Notes: generated by a model from the letters alone, not told the origin. Positions 16,278-25,354 are shown, counted from the stretch's first letter. The stretch is 64,000 nucleotides of DNA from UBA2377 sp964525935 (GCA_964525935.1 CAZGJZ010000003.1:62001-126000); one strand, 5' to 3'. Numbers and translations are program-made.

Positions 16278-17087
16278 ATGCCGTTGCCGCCGATCATTTT
16301 TGAAGACGACTCGCTCATGGCCTTTGACAAGCCGAGCGGCCTGCTGGTCGCGCCCGACCGCTGGGACAAGCAGCGCGAAAACCTCATGGGCCTCGTGCAT
16401 GCGAAATACGGCAAACACATCGCCAACGTCCATCGCCTCGATGCCGATACGAGCGGGTTGTTGCTGTGCGCGAAGACCAAGCCGGCGCTCGATTACCTGA
16501 GCGGCCAGTTTCAGTCGAAGACCGTGGCGAAAACCTACCACGCGATCGTCGTGGTGCTGGCGGCGGAGCAGGCGATGAAGGTGATTGCGCCGGTGCGCGC
16601 ACCCGAGGGCGGGCTGCCGGAGGCCTTTACCCTCGAGCTCGCGCTGGGCGAGGACGAACGCCAGCCGGGCCGCATGCGCGTATTCAAGGGCCGCGGGGGC
16701 AAGGCGTGCACGACGGAGTTTCGCGTGGCGGAGAATTTTGGGCGCTACGCCTTCGTCGAGTGCCGGCCGCTGACGGGCCGCACCCACCAGCTCCGCGTCC
16801 ATCTGGCGGCGGCGGGAGCGCCGATCTTGAACGATCCTTTTTACGGCGATCCCACGGTCGTGCTGCTGCTTTCGGAGTTGAAACGCCGTTACAAGGGCCG
16901 CGCGGAGGAGAAGCCGCTCATCACCCGGCTCGCCCTGCATGCGAGCGGGCTGACGATTTCCCATCCCGTCACGCGCGAGCCGTTCACCCTACACTCGCCG
17001 CTGCCGCATGAATTCGAAGTGGCGCTCAAGTATCTGCGAAAATTTTCGCCGCGCGGGGCGGGCGGACAAGGGAGGGCCCGCGGATGA
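16278..17087 (+). CDS. RluA-family pseudouridine synthase
   Basis: Isomerises uridine to pseudouridine in rRNA or tRNA. The catalytic Asp lies in HRLDADTSGLLL (~55), with the KPSGLLV strand before it and GRTHQLRVHLA (~170) after it, typical of the RluA/C/D family. The ATG at 16278 is chosen because the conserved region IIFEDDSLMAFDKPSG begins five residues later. No S4 domain is present, so the length (269) is at the short end. The stop overlaps the next start by four bases (ATGA). Target site is unknown. Confidence 0.92.
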   Translation: MPLPPIIFEDDSLMAFDKPSGLLVAPDRWDKQRENLMGLVHAKYGKHIANVHRLDADTSGLLLCAKTKPALDYLSGQFQSKTVAKTYHAIVVVLAAEQAMKVIAPVRAPEGGLPEAFTLELALGEDERQPGRMRVFKGRGGKACTTEFRVAENFGRYAFVECRPLTGRTHQLRVHLAAAGAPILNDPFYGDPTVVLLLSELKRRYKGRAEEKPLITRLALHASGLTISHPVTREPFTLHSPLPHEFEVALKYLRKFSPRGAGGQGRARG

Positions 17088-18214
17088 GCGCGACGGAGCA
17101 AACCCCGGGGACGGTGCGCACGGTGGGCGTGGTGGGCGCGGGCGTGATGGGCTCGGGCATCGCGCAGTGGTGCGCGGCGAAGGGTTTTTCGGTCATCCTG
17201 CGGGATGTGCAGCCGGAATTTTTGGAGCGCGGCCGCGGCGTGATCGCCGGGCTTTTCGCGGAAGGCGTGAAACGCGGCAAACAGACCGAGGCCGAGGCGG
17301 CGGCCGGCCTGGCGCGCGTGCGGACGACCACGGCCTGGGAAGGCTTTGCGGAGTGCGACCTCGTGATCGAAGCGATCGTGGAAAACGTCGCGGCAAAGCA
17401 GGCGTTGTTCAGCGAGCTCGCGGCGCGGCTGCGGCCGGACGCGTTGCTGGCCTCGAATACCTCGGCGCTGCCCATCGAGGAAATCGCCGGGCATGTGCCG
17501 AACCCGGCGCGCACGGTGGGGCTGCATTTTTTCAATCCCGTGAGCCGCATGGCGCTCGTCGAACTGGTCCGCAGCAAGGACACCTCGGCGGCGGCGCTGG
17601 AGCGGGCGCGCGGTTTTGTGCAGGCGCTGGGCAAGTCGCCGGTCGTGTGCCGCTCGTCGCCGGGATTTCTGGTGACGCGCGTGCTGTTCTTTTACCTGAA
17701 CGAAGCGTGTCGCTTATGGGAGGAAGGCGTGCCGACGGAGGCGTTGGACGCCGCGCTGCGGGAATTCGGCTGGCCGATGGGGCCGGCGCGGTTGATCGAC
17801 GAAGTGGGCGTGGATGTGACGGATTTTATCTTCGGCGAGCTGGCGCATTATTTTCCGGGGCGTTTTCAGCGGGCCACGATCTGCCGGCGCATGCTGGCGG
17901 CGGGCGGGGGATTGAAAGGACGGAAAAACGGCGCGAGCAGCGGGTTCTACACGTATGCGAACGGCGGCAAGGATGCGGCGGTGAATCCGGCGATGGCGCA
18001 GTTTTTGCCGGCGACAGGGGCGCGGCTGGAGTCGGCGGCGATCCGCGACCGGCTGATGGGCGTGATGATTGACGAGGCGCAACGCTGTCTGGCGGAGGGC
18101 GTCGTCGCCACGCCGGAGGACGTGGACTTCGCGATGCAGAGTGGCGCGGGTTTTCCGGCGGCGCAGGGCGGATTAATGCGCTACGCGAAGGCGGCGGGCC
18201 GGGCGCCGAACTGA
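17084..18214 (+). CDS. 3-hydroxyacyl-CoA dehydrogenase
   Basis: NAD-dependent oxidation of 3-hydroxyacyl-CoA, in beta-oxidation or butyrate-type metabolism. The 376 residues carry the Rossmann loop VGVVGAGVMGSGIAQWCA (~14-31), EAIVENVAAK, SNTSALPIEEIA and the catalytic His of GLHFFNPVSRM (~147), then the C-terminal domain with SPGFLVTRVL (~185) and a second C-terminal dimerisation repeat like that of FadB/FadJ. No hydratase domain is fused. It is translationally coupled to the pseudouridine synthase; no other beta-oxidation gene is adjacent. Confidence 0.92.
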   Translation: MSATEQTPGTVRTVGVVGAGVMGSGIAQWCAAKGFSVILRDVQPEFLERGRGVIAGLFAEGVKRGKQTEAEAAAGLARVRTTTAWEGFAECDLVIEAIVENVAAKQALFSELAARLRPDALLASNTSALPIEEIAGHVPNPARTVGLHFFNPVSRMALVELVRSKDTSAAALERARGFVQALGKSPVVCRSSPGFLVTRVLFFYLNEACRLWEEGVPTEALDAALREFGWPMGPARLIDEVGVDVTDFIFGELAHYFPGRFQRATICRRMLAAGGGLKGRKNGASSGFYTYANGGKDAAVNPAMAQFLPATGARLESAAIRDRLMGVMIDEAQRCLAEGVVATPEDVDFAMQSGAGFPAAQGGLMRYAKAAGRAPN

Positions 18215-18217
18215 CGG

Positions 18218-18706
18218 TCACTGCTCATCGCCGATCAACAGGTCGATGACCTTGTTTTTGCGGAAGACGACGTAGAGGGTGAAACTGGCCATGTCGGGAA
18301 GCTCCATGGAGGTTTCCTGGCTGGCGCTGGAGAAACCGCTGGCGGTGCTGGAGTTGGCGCCCACGGGAGCGACCTTCCGGGTATTGCCGATGCGCCGCAC
18401 GAGGACACCGGTCGAGCGCATGGAGTCCGGCGGATAATAATTGGGAAACACCCAGGTGACGTCCCGGCCATTGGCCGAATTTTCAACGCGGGAAGGCTTG
18501 CCGAGGGCGATGTAGACCATGTCCTGCGTGAAACCGAAATCGACGGAACCTTCCTTGATTTGTTCCTGGCGGGCGGGAGACAGGGCGGAAAAGACGGCGG
18601 ATTTTTCCTGGATACGGGCGGAGCGACCGGTGGATTCGCAGCCGGCGAGGAAGGCGAGGGTGACAGCGAGTAAGAATGCGATTTGGGGACGGAGGCTCGA
18701 TTTCAT
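18218..18706 (-). CDS. Lipoprotein, paralogue of 18897 gene product (BamE-like repeat pattern)
   Basis: A 162-residue secreted protein with a lipobox (LAFLAGC, Cys at ~23). The mature part starts ESTGRSARIQEK and has GFTQDMVYIALGKPSRVE then TWVFPNYYPP. The GxTxDxVxxxLGKP pattern resembles the SmpA/BamE-type fold of envelope lipoproteins, though no family can be assigned firmly. It shares STGxxxRIQEK, GFTQDMVY and NYYPP with its neighbour, so the two arose by tandem duplication. The middle is Ser/Ala-rich. Function is unknown. Confidence 0.85.
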   Translation of the reverse strand: MKSSLRPQIAFLLAVTLAFLAGCESTGRSARIQEKSAVFSALSPARQEQIKEGSVDFGFTQDMVYIALGKPSRVENSANGRDVTWVFPNYYPPDSMRSTGVLVRRIGNTRKVAPVGANSSTASGFSSASQETSMELPDMASFTLYVVFRKNKVIDLLIGDEQ

Positions 18707-18838
18707 TTTCCTGGGTTGGGGTGGACGGGCGAAGGCGGAACTTGGGGTGATACGGCTAAGATGCGCCAGAAGACGAAATCTGTTACAAAATTATTGCGCA
18801 GCCGCGCAGGAGGGCCGGCGAAGGCAGGAGCGGAATAC

Positions 18839-18872
18839 AAAAAATCCCACCCCGCCAGCTGGCAGGGTGGGA
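18839..18872 (-). terminator. Rho-independent terminator of the 18897 lipoprotein gene
   Basis: On the minus strand TCCCACCC/GGGTGGGA with an inner GCCA/TGGC is followed directly by six T, 25 bases after the stop. The remainder of 18707-18838 shows no gene. Confidence 0.85.
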
Positions 18873-18896
18873 GGGAAACCAGACCGGAGCCGAGAC

Positions 18897-19412
18897 TTAT
18901 TCCTCGAGGCTCATGTCCGTCAGCTTGCCGTCGGTGAACACGACATGGAGCGTGGCGCTCGGCATGTCGGCGATGTCCAGACCGGGCTCACCGCCGGAAG
19001 GGGAGGTGTCGGAGAGGCTCTTGCTACCGCGGCCGGCGTTGGGCGCTTCGGCGGAGACAGCGTTGCGAGCGGAGGCGCCGCCAGCGGTGTAGGTCATGCG
19101 CGGGCCGGCCGAGCGGGCGTGGGCCTGCGGCGTGCGGGCCGGCGGGTAGTAATTGGTATAGGTCCAGGTGGTCTCCTTGCCGTCGGCAGAGGAAGAGACG
19201 CGGGTGGGCTTGCCGATGGACATATAGACCATGTCCTGGGTGAAGCCGGGTTCGATACCGCCGTTCTGGATTTGCAGCTGCTCAGCGGGAGTCAGCGTGG
19301 AGTAGACGGCATTTTTTTCCTGAATGCGTGAAGCCGAGCCAGTGGAATCGCAGCCGGCGACAAGCAGGACAGCCGCGAGCGCGGCCCCGAGGGGGAGGAG
19401 TTGTTTTTTCAT
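18897..19412 (-). CDS. Lipoprotein, paralogue of 18218 gene product
   Basis: A 171-residue lipoprotein starting MKKQLLPLG with lipobox LLVAGC (Cys ~20). The mature region has DSTGSASRIQEKNAVYSTLTP, GFTQDMVYMSIGKPTRV and TWTYTNYYPP, closely matching the downstream paralogue. It is divergent in the Ser/Gly/Ala-rich region before the C-terminal strand. The ATG at 19412 is used; an upstream in-frame start at 19487 would add a stretch unlike a signal sequence. AT-rich sequence at 19490-19520 is the likely promoter. Its own terminator separates it from the paralogue. Function unknown. Confidence 0.85.
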   Translation of the reverse strand: MKKQLLPLGAALAAVLLVAGCDSTGSASRIQEKNAVYSTLTPAEQLQIQNGGIEPGFTQDMVYMSIGKPTRVSSSADGKETTWTYTNYYPPARTPQAHARSAGPRMTYTAGGASARNAVSAEAPNAGRGSKSLSDTSPSGGEPGLDIADMPSATLHVVFTDGKLTDMSLEE

Positions 19413-19556
19413 AGGTTGGGTTTTCTGGGAAAGCATGGGCATGCGGAACACCGCACAGCTGAGGCTAATACGTAGACGCATCAGCACGGAAAATCAGTTA
19501 GTATTTTATTATTAATTCGCCGGAGGACGGTTGGAAAAGCAGAGGCGGGACGGCGC

Positions 19557-20057
19557 TCACTGGCTGGGATGCAACTGGAGGCGGCGGAGAGCGTCGCGGA
19601 GTTTTGAGTCGCTGGTGGTTTTTAAGAGATCGCCGGCGCGCCGGCTGACGTCGAGGGCACGCTCTTCCTGGAGCATCATGAGGCCGATGCCGCCGTTGAG
19701 CTTGGCGAACGGACCGACCTTGAGGCCGGGATAGCGTTTCATGGCGAGGTCGATTTTGCCTTTGGGGGTGAGCATTTCGAATTCGTCGAGCTGGAGGATT
19801 TTGTCGTCGGTCACGAAATAGTCGGGTAAAAGGAGGATGCCGTCGGGTCGTTCCTCGGTTCCGTTGCTATCGGTAACGGTGGAGGCCGGAGCCGGCGGGG
19901 TAGCGGTGGGCTTTGGGGTGATGTATTTTGGCAGGGCGGCTTTGAGGGCGGCGGACGCTTCAGAGGAAAGTCCCCGACGTGCGGTGACCGACGCTGGTGG
20001 GTCGGCCTCGGCGGCATAGCCAGGGAGCGAGAGCAGCAGAGCCATGGGGAGAAGGCG
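19557..20057 (-). CDS. Secreted protein of unknown function
   Basis: I do not recognise a family. A 166-residue product from a GTG at 20057 (or 162 from the ATG at 20045) opens with a signal-like segment VRLLPMALLLSLPGYAAEA. A Pro/Thr-rich linker follows, then a conserved-looking region with DYFVTDDKILQLDEFEMLTPKG, KRYPGLKVGPFAKLNGGIGL and a charged helix. A longer reading back to 20213 would overlap the permease gene and is unlikely. Being 83 bases or more beyond the permease stop, it may be cotranscribed with it. Confidence 0.6.
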   Translation of the reverse strand, partial: RLLPMALLLSLPGYAAEADPPASVTARRGLSSEASAALKAALPKYITPKPTATPPAPASTVTDSNGTEERPDGILLLPDYFVTDDKILQLDEFEMLTPKGKIDLAMKRYPGLKVGPFAKLNGGIGLMMLQEERALDVSRRAGDLLKTTSDSKLRDALRRLQLHPSQ

Positions 20058-20140
20058 CACAGGGAAGGGGAGCGTCCGTAGAAACGAGGCCGGGCGGAGG
20101 GTTCCCTCGGAATTGGGCGGTGCGGGTGATGGTCGGTGGG

Positions 20141-22792
20141 TTATTCCGTCCGCAGGGCGACGAGCGGGTCGACCTTGGTGGCGCGGCGGGCCGGGAGCCA
20201 GCAGGCGAGCCACGCGATGAGGCCGAGGAACAGCGGGACAGCGAGGAAGGCGACGAGATCGTGTTCGCCGATGCCGAAGAGGAGGTTTTTCAGGAAGCGC
20301 GTGGTCAGGAATGAAGCGATGAGGCCGACGAAGATGCCGGCGCCGACCATGCGGCCGGTTTGCGAGAAGATCATGCGCAGGATGTCGCGGGCCTGGGCGC
20401 CGAGGGCGAGGCGGATGCCGATTTCCTGGGTGCGCTGGGTGACGGAGTAGGCGACGATTCCGTAGATGCCGAGGGCGCTGAGCAGCAGGGCGACGCTGGC
20501 GAAGGTGACGAAGAGAAAGAGTGCGAAGCGCTGGGGCGCGTAGGTCTCGTGGAGGAAATCGGTGTAGTCGAGTTGCGGCACGAGCGAGACGGGGAGATTG
20601 GCGTCGACGCTGTCCATGGCGCGGCGCAGCGCGGGCTCGAGGCCGGCGGAGGGACCGTCGACGCGAAGGAGGAGACTGGGGTTGGGAAGCGGCGCCTGAC
20701 TGAAGGGCAGGTAGATTTGAAACGGGCGCTCGGTGAGCGGGCCGGTGTCACGGATATCGCCGACGACGCCGACGATGACACGGGAAACCGCGCCGGGGCC
20801 GACCACGGTGAGGGATTGGCCGAGGGGATTTTCGCCGGGAAAATATTTGTCGGCAAAGCTGCGGCTGACGACGGCGACGGGCGCGGCGCGGGCGTCGTCG
20901 CGGGTATCGAGCAGGCGGCCTTGCACGAGGGCAATATCGAGGGCGCGGAAGAGGCTGGGGGTGGAGATGAAACAGGCGGCGGGCGGCAGGTTGCGCGGAT
21001 CGAGTTCGGGATGGCGATCGAGGCGGTAAAGCCGGTCGTTGCGGCCGAAGGCGGGGTAGTGGCTGGAGAAGACGACGGAGTGGACGCCGGGAATGGCGGC
21101 GAATTTCTCCATGGCGCGCTGCACGAAGAGATCCTGGCTCTGCGGCGTGGGATAGTGCTTGGGCGGCAGGGTGTTTTTCGCGAGGTAGGCGGTGTGGGTT
21201 TGGAAGCCCAGGGGGACCTGCTGGAGCGCGGCGAAACTGCGGATGACGAGGCCGGCGGCCATGAGGAGGACGAGGGCGAGGGCGACCTCGAAGGCGACGA
21301 GGAGGCGGCGCAGACGGAGGGCGCGGCCGCCGGCACTGGTGCCGCGGCCCTGTTCCTTGAGTGCTTGTTGCGGGTCGACGCGCGAGGCCTGAAGTGCGGG
21401 GGCGAGTCCGAAACCAAGGCCGGTGAATATCGCGAGGGCGCAGCTGAAGCCGAGCACGCGGCCATCGATGGCAATCTCATGGGCGCGGGGGAGGGAGAGC
21501 GGGGCGAAGTCGAGGAGGAGCGGGAGGCCGGCATAGGCGAGGGCGATCCCGAACGCGCTGCCGAGGAGGGAAATGAGCAGGCTCTCACAGAGCAGTTGGC
21601 TGATGATACGGCTGCGGCTGGCGCCGAGGGCGCAGCGCACGGCGATTTCGCGGGTGCGGGTGCTGGCCCGGGCGAGCAGAAGGTTGGCGACGTTGACGCA
21701 GGCGATGAGGAGGAGAAAGCCGACGGCGGCGAGCAGCAGCAGGAGGAACGGTTTGGCGTCCGCGATCCGCGCCTCGAGGAGAGGTGAGACGCGCGCACTC
21801 CAGTCGGCGTTGGTCTCGGGGAAGAGTTTTGCCGTGCGAGCGGAGATCGCGATCAGTTCCTGCTCGGCCTGGAAGGCGGTGACGCCGGGCTTGAGGCGCG
21901 CGTTGACCTCGACATAGCGCGGCGGGAGCTTGGGGTCGGTGGAAGCGACAGGGTCGGGATCGGGCGCGAAGAACGCCGGGTCGACCACGGGCTCGGGGAG
22001 GAAATCCTTCGGCAGCACGCCGATGATGGTGTAGGGCTGGTCGTCGATGTGGACCTGCAGGCCGATGATGTCGGAGCGGCCATTGAAGCGACCGCGCCAG
22101 AGGCGATGGCTGATGACGAGGACTTCGCTGTGACCCGCAATGTTTTCGTCGGGGCGGAAGGCCCGGCCGAGGATGGGCTGGACGCCCAGCGTGGAAAAAA
22201 AGTTAGGGGAGACGCGCCAGGCGTAGTAACGCACGGGTGCGCCCTGGTCGGTGATGGTCCGCGGCCAATTCGTGGCCGTGGCGATGCTGGCGAAGGAGGT
22301 GGACTGGGTCAGCCACTCGCGGAGGGTGATGCGACTCGCGCCGATAAAGCGGTGGGGCGGCTGGGACTTGAAGGTCTCACGGAGGGCGAGCAGTTCACCG
22401 GAGTTGTGGTAGGGCAGCGGTTGCAGGACGACGCTGTTGACGACGGTGAAGATGGCGGCGGTGGCGCCGATACCGAGGGCGAGCGTCAGGACCGTGACGG
22501 TCGTGAAGCCCGGATTTTTGCGCAGCATGCGCGCGCCGTAGCGGAGGTCCTGGAAAATGTTACCCAGCCAGCGGAGACCGCGCTGGTCGCGGGCGGTTTC
22601 CTTGATGCCTTCGACGTGACCGAACTGGCGCAGGGCGGCGAAGCGGGCGGCAGAGGGCGACAGGCCGGCGGCGATGTGCTCGGCGGTTTGGAGATCGAGA
22701 TGGTGGCGCATCTCGTCGGACATTTCGGCGTCGATGCGATCGCGGAAAAAGAAATTGCGCAGTCGGCGCCAGGGGCGGGTGAACCGGCTCAT
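20141..22792 (-). CDS. ADOP-type duplicated ABC transporter permease (MacB/FtsX-like)
   Basis: Large inner-membrane permease of the acidobacterial duplicated orphan permease family. In 883 residues it has a short cytoplasmic prefix with an RDRIDAEMSDEMRHHL helix (~18). A TM segment in PGFTTVTVLTLALGIGATAAIF (~95) is followed by a MacB-like extracytoplasmic domain, FtsX TM segments around LLLAAVGFLLLIACVNVANLLLARA, and the second copy ending with three TM helices. There is no ABC ATPase gene beside it, as is usual for this 'orphan' family. The ATG at 22792 is chosen because upstream residues are an out-of-frame reading of the padR gene. It follows padR by 46 bases. Confidence 0.9.
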   Translation of the reverse strand: MSRFTRPWRRLRNFFFRDRIDAEMSDEMRHHLDLQTAEHIAAGLSPSAARFAALRQFGHVEGIKETARDQRGLRWLGNIFQDLRYGARMLRKNPGFTTVTVLTLALGIGATAAIFTVVNSVVLQPLPYHNSGELLALRETFKSQPPHRFIGASRITLREWLTQSTSFASIATATNWPRTITDQGAPVRYYAWRVSPNFFSTLGVQPILGRAFRPDENIAGHSEVLVISHRLWRGRFNGRSDIIGLQVHIDDQPYTIIGVLPKDFLPEPVVDPAFFAPDPDPVASTDPKLPPRYVEVNARLKPGVTAFQAEQELIAISARTAKLFPETNADWSARVSPLLEARIADAKPFLLLLLAAVGFLLLIACVNVANLLLARASTRTREIAVRCALGASRSRIISQLLCESLLISLLGSAFGIALAYAGLPLLLDFAPLSLPRAHEIAIDGRVLGFSCALAIFTGLGFGLAPALQASRVDPQQALKEQGRGTSAGGRALRLRRLLVAFEVALALVLLMAAGLVIRSFAALQQVPLGFQTHTAYLAKNTLPPKHYPTPQSQDLFVQRAMEKFAAIPGVHSVVFSSHYPAFGRNDRLYRLDRHPELDPRNLPPAACFISTPSLFRALDIALVQGRLLDTRDDARAAPVAVVSRSFADKYFPGENPLGQSLTVVGPGAVSRVIVGVVGDIRDTGPLTERPFQIYLPFSQAPLPNPSLLLRVDGPSAGLEPALRRAMDSVDANLPVSLVPQLDYTDFLHETYAPQRFALFLFVTFASVALLLSALGIYGIVAYSVTQRTQEIGIRLALGAQARDILRMIFSQTGRMVGAGIFVGLIASFLTTRFLKNLLFGIGEHDLVAFLAVPLFLGLIAWLACWLPARRATKVDPLVALRTE

Positions 22793-22838
22793 GGGGTTGG
22801 GGTAGAGAGTGAGCGGAAACGAACGACGGAGCGCGCGG

Positions 22839-23171
22839 CTACGCGGTTTGGAGAACGAAATTGATGGCGGCGGAGACCTGGGCCCAGTTGGCGGTCTCGA
22901 CGGTGAGCTGTTTTTTGCCGGCGGCGGTGAGCGTGTAGAAGCGGGCCTTGCGGTTGTTGTCGGAGACGCCCCACTCGGCCTTGATCCAGTCCTGCTCCTC
23001 GAGGCGGTAGAGCGCCGGGTAGAGCGAGCCTTGCTCGACCTGCAGCATGTCGCGCGACATGCGGTGGATTTCCAATGCGATGCCGAAGCCATGGATGGGG
23101 CCGCGCTGGAGGGCTTTGAGAATCAGCATGTCCAGGGTGCCCTGGAGGAGGTCGGGTTTGGCTTTGGGCAT
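22839..23171 (-). CDS. PadR family transcriptional regulator
   Basis: A 110-residue winged-helix repressor: GTLDMLILKALQRGPIHGFGIA (~11-32, quoted as a range), VEQGSLYPALYRLEEQDWI (~45-63), and FYTLTAAGKKQL. This is the short PadR subtype routinely found directly before ADOP permease genes, which it presumably represses together with itself. A palindromic CCTAGAA element lies immediately upstream. Confidence 0.93.
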   Translation of the reverse strand: MPKAKPDLLQGTLDMLILKALQRGPIHGFGIALEIHRMSRDMLQVEQGSLYPALYRLEEQDWIKAEWGVSDNNRKARFYTLTAAGKKQLTVETANWAQVSAAINFVLQTA

Positions 23172-23206
23172 GGGAATCGAGGGGGCGGGGCGGGGGACGG
23201 AGGCTT

Positions 23207-23255
23207 CCTAGAATTTCTAGGGGAGACGGAAAACGGGTCTCTCCTAGAACGTCAA
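23207..23255. promoter_or_regulatory. Probable PadR operator/promoter (CCTAGAA half-sites)
   Basis: CCTAGAA-T-TTCTAGG (23207-23221) is a near-perfect palindrome. A second CCTAGAA half-site (23243-23249) abuts TTGACG on the minus strand (23255-23250), a good -35 box. Repeated half-sites straddling the promoter, 36 bases before the padR ATG, fit autorepression. Confidence 0.6.
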
Positions 23256-23542
23256 GGGAAAGAATGATTGACTAGGCCTTCAGATTTTTAACCACGGATG
23301 GGCACGGATACGGAGGCGGAGCGAAATCAGCGTCGGGATCATTCTTTCCGGGCGGGTTTGATTTCGCGGCTGTTTTTCCACGTTTCCGCGTTTTCGCTTC
23401 TTCGCGTTTCCGCGATTAGGTTGGGAACAGAGGCAAAATTTTATCGCGGAAGCACGGAAAGGCGGAAGGCCGGAATTTTTCAGAGCTGGGTCAGTGACGC
23501 CGGCGACAGCAAACGGTCGTGCGTGGAGTGCACGGTTTACCT
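23256..23542. repeat. Gene-free stretch with degenerate CACGGAT repeats
   Basis: No gene is seen. It contains AACCACGGATGGGCACGGATACGG (23290-23312) and a segment (about 23395-23465) that aligns with 26890-26955, sharing TTTCCGNGATT, TTGGGA and GCGGAAAGGCGGA-type blocks. This marks both loci as carrying the same dispersed element in decayed form. Confidence 0.5.
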
Positions 23543-24064
23543 TCAGGCGGCCGGCTTGGCGGCGGCCTTGAGGCGGATGATTTCGCGGATGAGGGTCAGC
23601 GACAGAAAATAGACCAGCGTGATGTAAATGGGCGCGAGCACGGCCCAGGCGACGACGGCTTGCACGGCGGTGGCGCCGTAGTCGTGCAAAAATTGCGCGG
23701 GATGATCCCAGAGCAATTCGCGCATGTGGCGGATGTTGAACGAAGCGTGCGGCACGTGAAAAATCCATTCGCCGAGACGGATGCAGCCGAAGATTGCGGG
23801 GACGTGCACGGGCCAGAACGCCTGGTTGATGAGCTGCGTGATGGGCTGGTTGAGCCGGAGGAGCAGCGCCGCGAGGAAACAGAGCAGGGTGGTCGTGCCG
23901 AGGATCGGGAAGAGGGCGCAGGCACTGCCCACGGCGATGGTGAGGGCGATTTTTTCCGGGGTGATGCCTTGCGTGAGCTGGGCGATCACCGGGTCGACGA
24001 TACGGCGCTGCCAGAAATTGCGCGGCAGAGCGGGAGGAGTGGGCGTTGGCGTCGGCGAATCCAC
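23543..24064 (-). CDS. DUF2062 membrane protein
   Basis: A 173-residue protein of the DUF2062 family, whose role is unknown. It has LTQGITPEKIALTIAVGSACALFPILGTT (~31-59, range), the segment LNQPITQLINQ and two further hydrophobic helices near the C-terminus (VVAWAVLAPIYITLVYFLSL). A Pro/Thr-rich N-terminus precedes. The start is a GTG at 24064. It follows the desaturase gene (stop 24161) by about 96 bases in the same direction; coexpression is possible. Membrane location is clear, function is not. Confidence 0.8.
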   Translation of the reverse strand: MDSPTPTPTPPALPRNFWQRRIVDPVIAQLTQGITPEKIALTIAVGSACALFPILGTTTLLCFLAALLLRLNQPITQLINQAFWPVHVPAIFGCIRLGEWIFHVPHASFNIRHMRELLWDHPAQFLHDYGATAVQAVVAWAVLAPIYITLVYFLSLTLIREIIRLKAAAKPAA

Positions 24065-24160
24065 GGCGGCCAGAAAAACCCGTGGAAACGGACAGCGCGA
24101 CGAGAATCGCCCGCCGCTGCCGGGCCTGCGGCGGGCAGGCCCGCGCCGACTGGCGGAGAA

Positions 24161-25354
24161 TCAAATCACCGGCGGGGCGGGCGGAGTCTTTTGATTCAAC
24201 TCGTGGGCGAGCTCGGTGACGTCCTTGTGGACGGCGGGGCCTTCGGGCCTTTTCGGCAGCGTGGCGTGAGCGGCGCTGGCGGTGGCGACGGCGAGGGCGG
24301 CGGCGGCGGGAAGCGCGCGGCGCAGCGACGAGTGGGAGATCTCCGGGTGCAGCTGCGCGGCGAGGCGCGAGGCCTCGACGGAGGCGTGGTGGTCGGCGTG
24401 CGCGCCTTCGTTGAGCACGGATTGCGGCACGGCTTTGAGGCCCCAGATGAAACCGGTGAACGACAGGAGCTTCAGGCCGTAGTAGGTGGGATCGATTTCC
24501 CACCAGTAGAAACCGTTGCGCGTGGAGCTCTGGTAGCGGTGGTGGTTGTTGTGCCAGCCCTCGCCGAGCGTGATGAAGGCGAGGATGGCGCTGTTGCGCG
24601 AATCATCGGAAGTCTTGAAGCGACGGCGGCCCATGAGATGGGCCATGGAGTTGATGCAGCCGGTGCCGTGAAAGAGGAAGGTGGTGCTGATGAAGAAGCC
24701 CCAGACGAGGAGTTGCGGGCCGTTGGTGCCGAGGCCGGGCGCGTAAGTGGCGAGGAGGCTGCCGAGGCCGAAGATCGACGCGGCAAAGAGCAGCGGCACG
24801 ACGAGGTCAAAGCGGTTCAACCACACGAGCTCGGGGTATTTGGCGAGGTCCTTGATCTTGGAGTAATCGGTGGGAAAATTCTTGCGGCTGGTGATCCAGC
24901 CGATGTGCGACCACCAGAAGCCGTGAACGTGCGGGGAGTGGGCATCCTCGGCCTCATCGGAGTGGAGATGATGGTGGCGGTGGTGGTAGGCCCACCAGAG
25001 CGAACCGCGCTGCACGGTGGTGCCGGCGAAGACCGCGAGGAGAAACTGGCCGAAGCGGGAGGTGCTGTAGGTCTTGTGGGAAAAATAGCGGTGGTGGATG
25101 CCGGTCACCGCGAACATGCGGATGAAGTAGAGCGCGACGGCGGTCCACACGGCGAAGGCGCTGGTGCCGGTCCAGATCACGCCGAGACAGCCGGCGTGGA
25201 GGAAGACGAAGGGCAGCACACGCATCCAGTCCACGCGGTCGGGCTCGGCGCGCATCTTCTCCGCCCCGCCGGGGCAGTAGTCGGAATCGATCCATTGGAC
25301 GAGGGCGGTCTTGGCGCGTTGGAACGGAGTGCGGTGTGGCTTGGCTTCAGACAT
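24161..25354 (-). CDS. Acyl-CoA/acyl-lipid delta-9-type fatty acid desaturase
   Basis: Membrane di-iron desaturase that inserts a double bond into fatty acyl chains. The three histidine boxes are present: HHRYFSH (~97), HHRHHH (~130) and HNNHHRYQ (~263), with hydrophobic segments between them and WWEIDPTYYGLKLL typical of the stearoyl-CoA type. The C-terminal ~80 residues (after SVLNEGAHADHHA) form a less conserved Ala-rich tail of unknown use. The desaturase and the divergent MFS gene share a 210-base gap without strong features. Confidence 0.92.
   Translation of the reverse strand: MSEAKPHRTPFQRAKTALVQWIDSDYCPGGAEKMRAEPDRVDWMRVLPFVFLHAGCLGVIWTGTSAFAVWTAVALYFIRMFAVTGIHHRYFSHKTYSTSRFGQFLLAVFAGTTVQRGSLWWAYHHRHHHLHSDEAEDAHSPHVHGFWWSHIGWITSRKNFPTDYSKIKDLAKYPELVWLNRFDLVVPLLFAASIFGLGSLLATYAPGLGTNGPQLLVWGFFISTTFLFHGTGCINSMAHLMGRRRFKTSDDSRNSAILAFITLGEGWHNNHHRYQSSTRNGFYWWEIDPTYYGLKLLSFTGFIWGLKAVPQSVLNEGAHADHHASVEASRLAAQLHPEISHSSLRRALPAAAALAVATASAAHATLPKRPEGPAVHKDVTELAHELNQKTPPAPPVI

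Noticed and set aside
22793..23092. N-terminal 100 residues of the ADOP open frame upstream of 22792
   Set aside because: These residues (Ser/Thr/Arg-rich) are an out-of-frame reading of the padR gene. The permease family begins at MSRFTRPWRR (22792).
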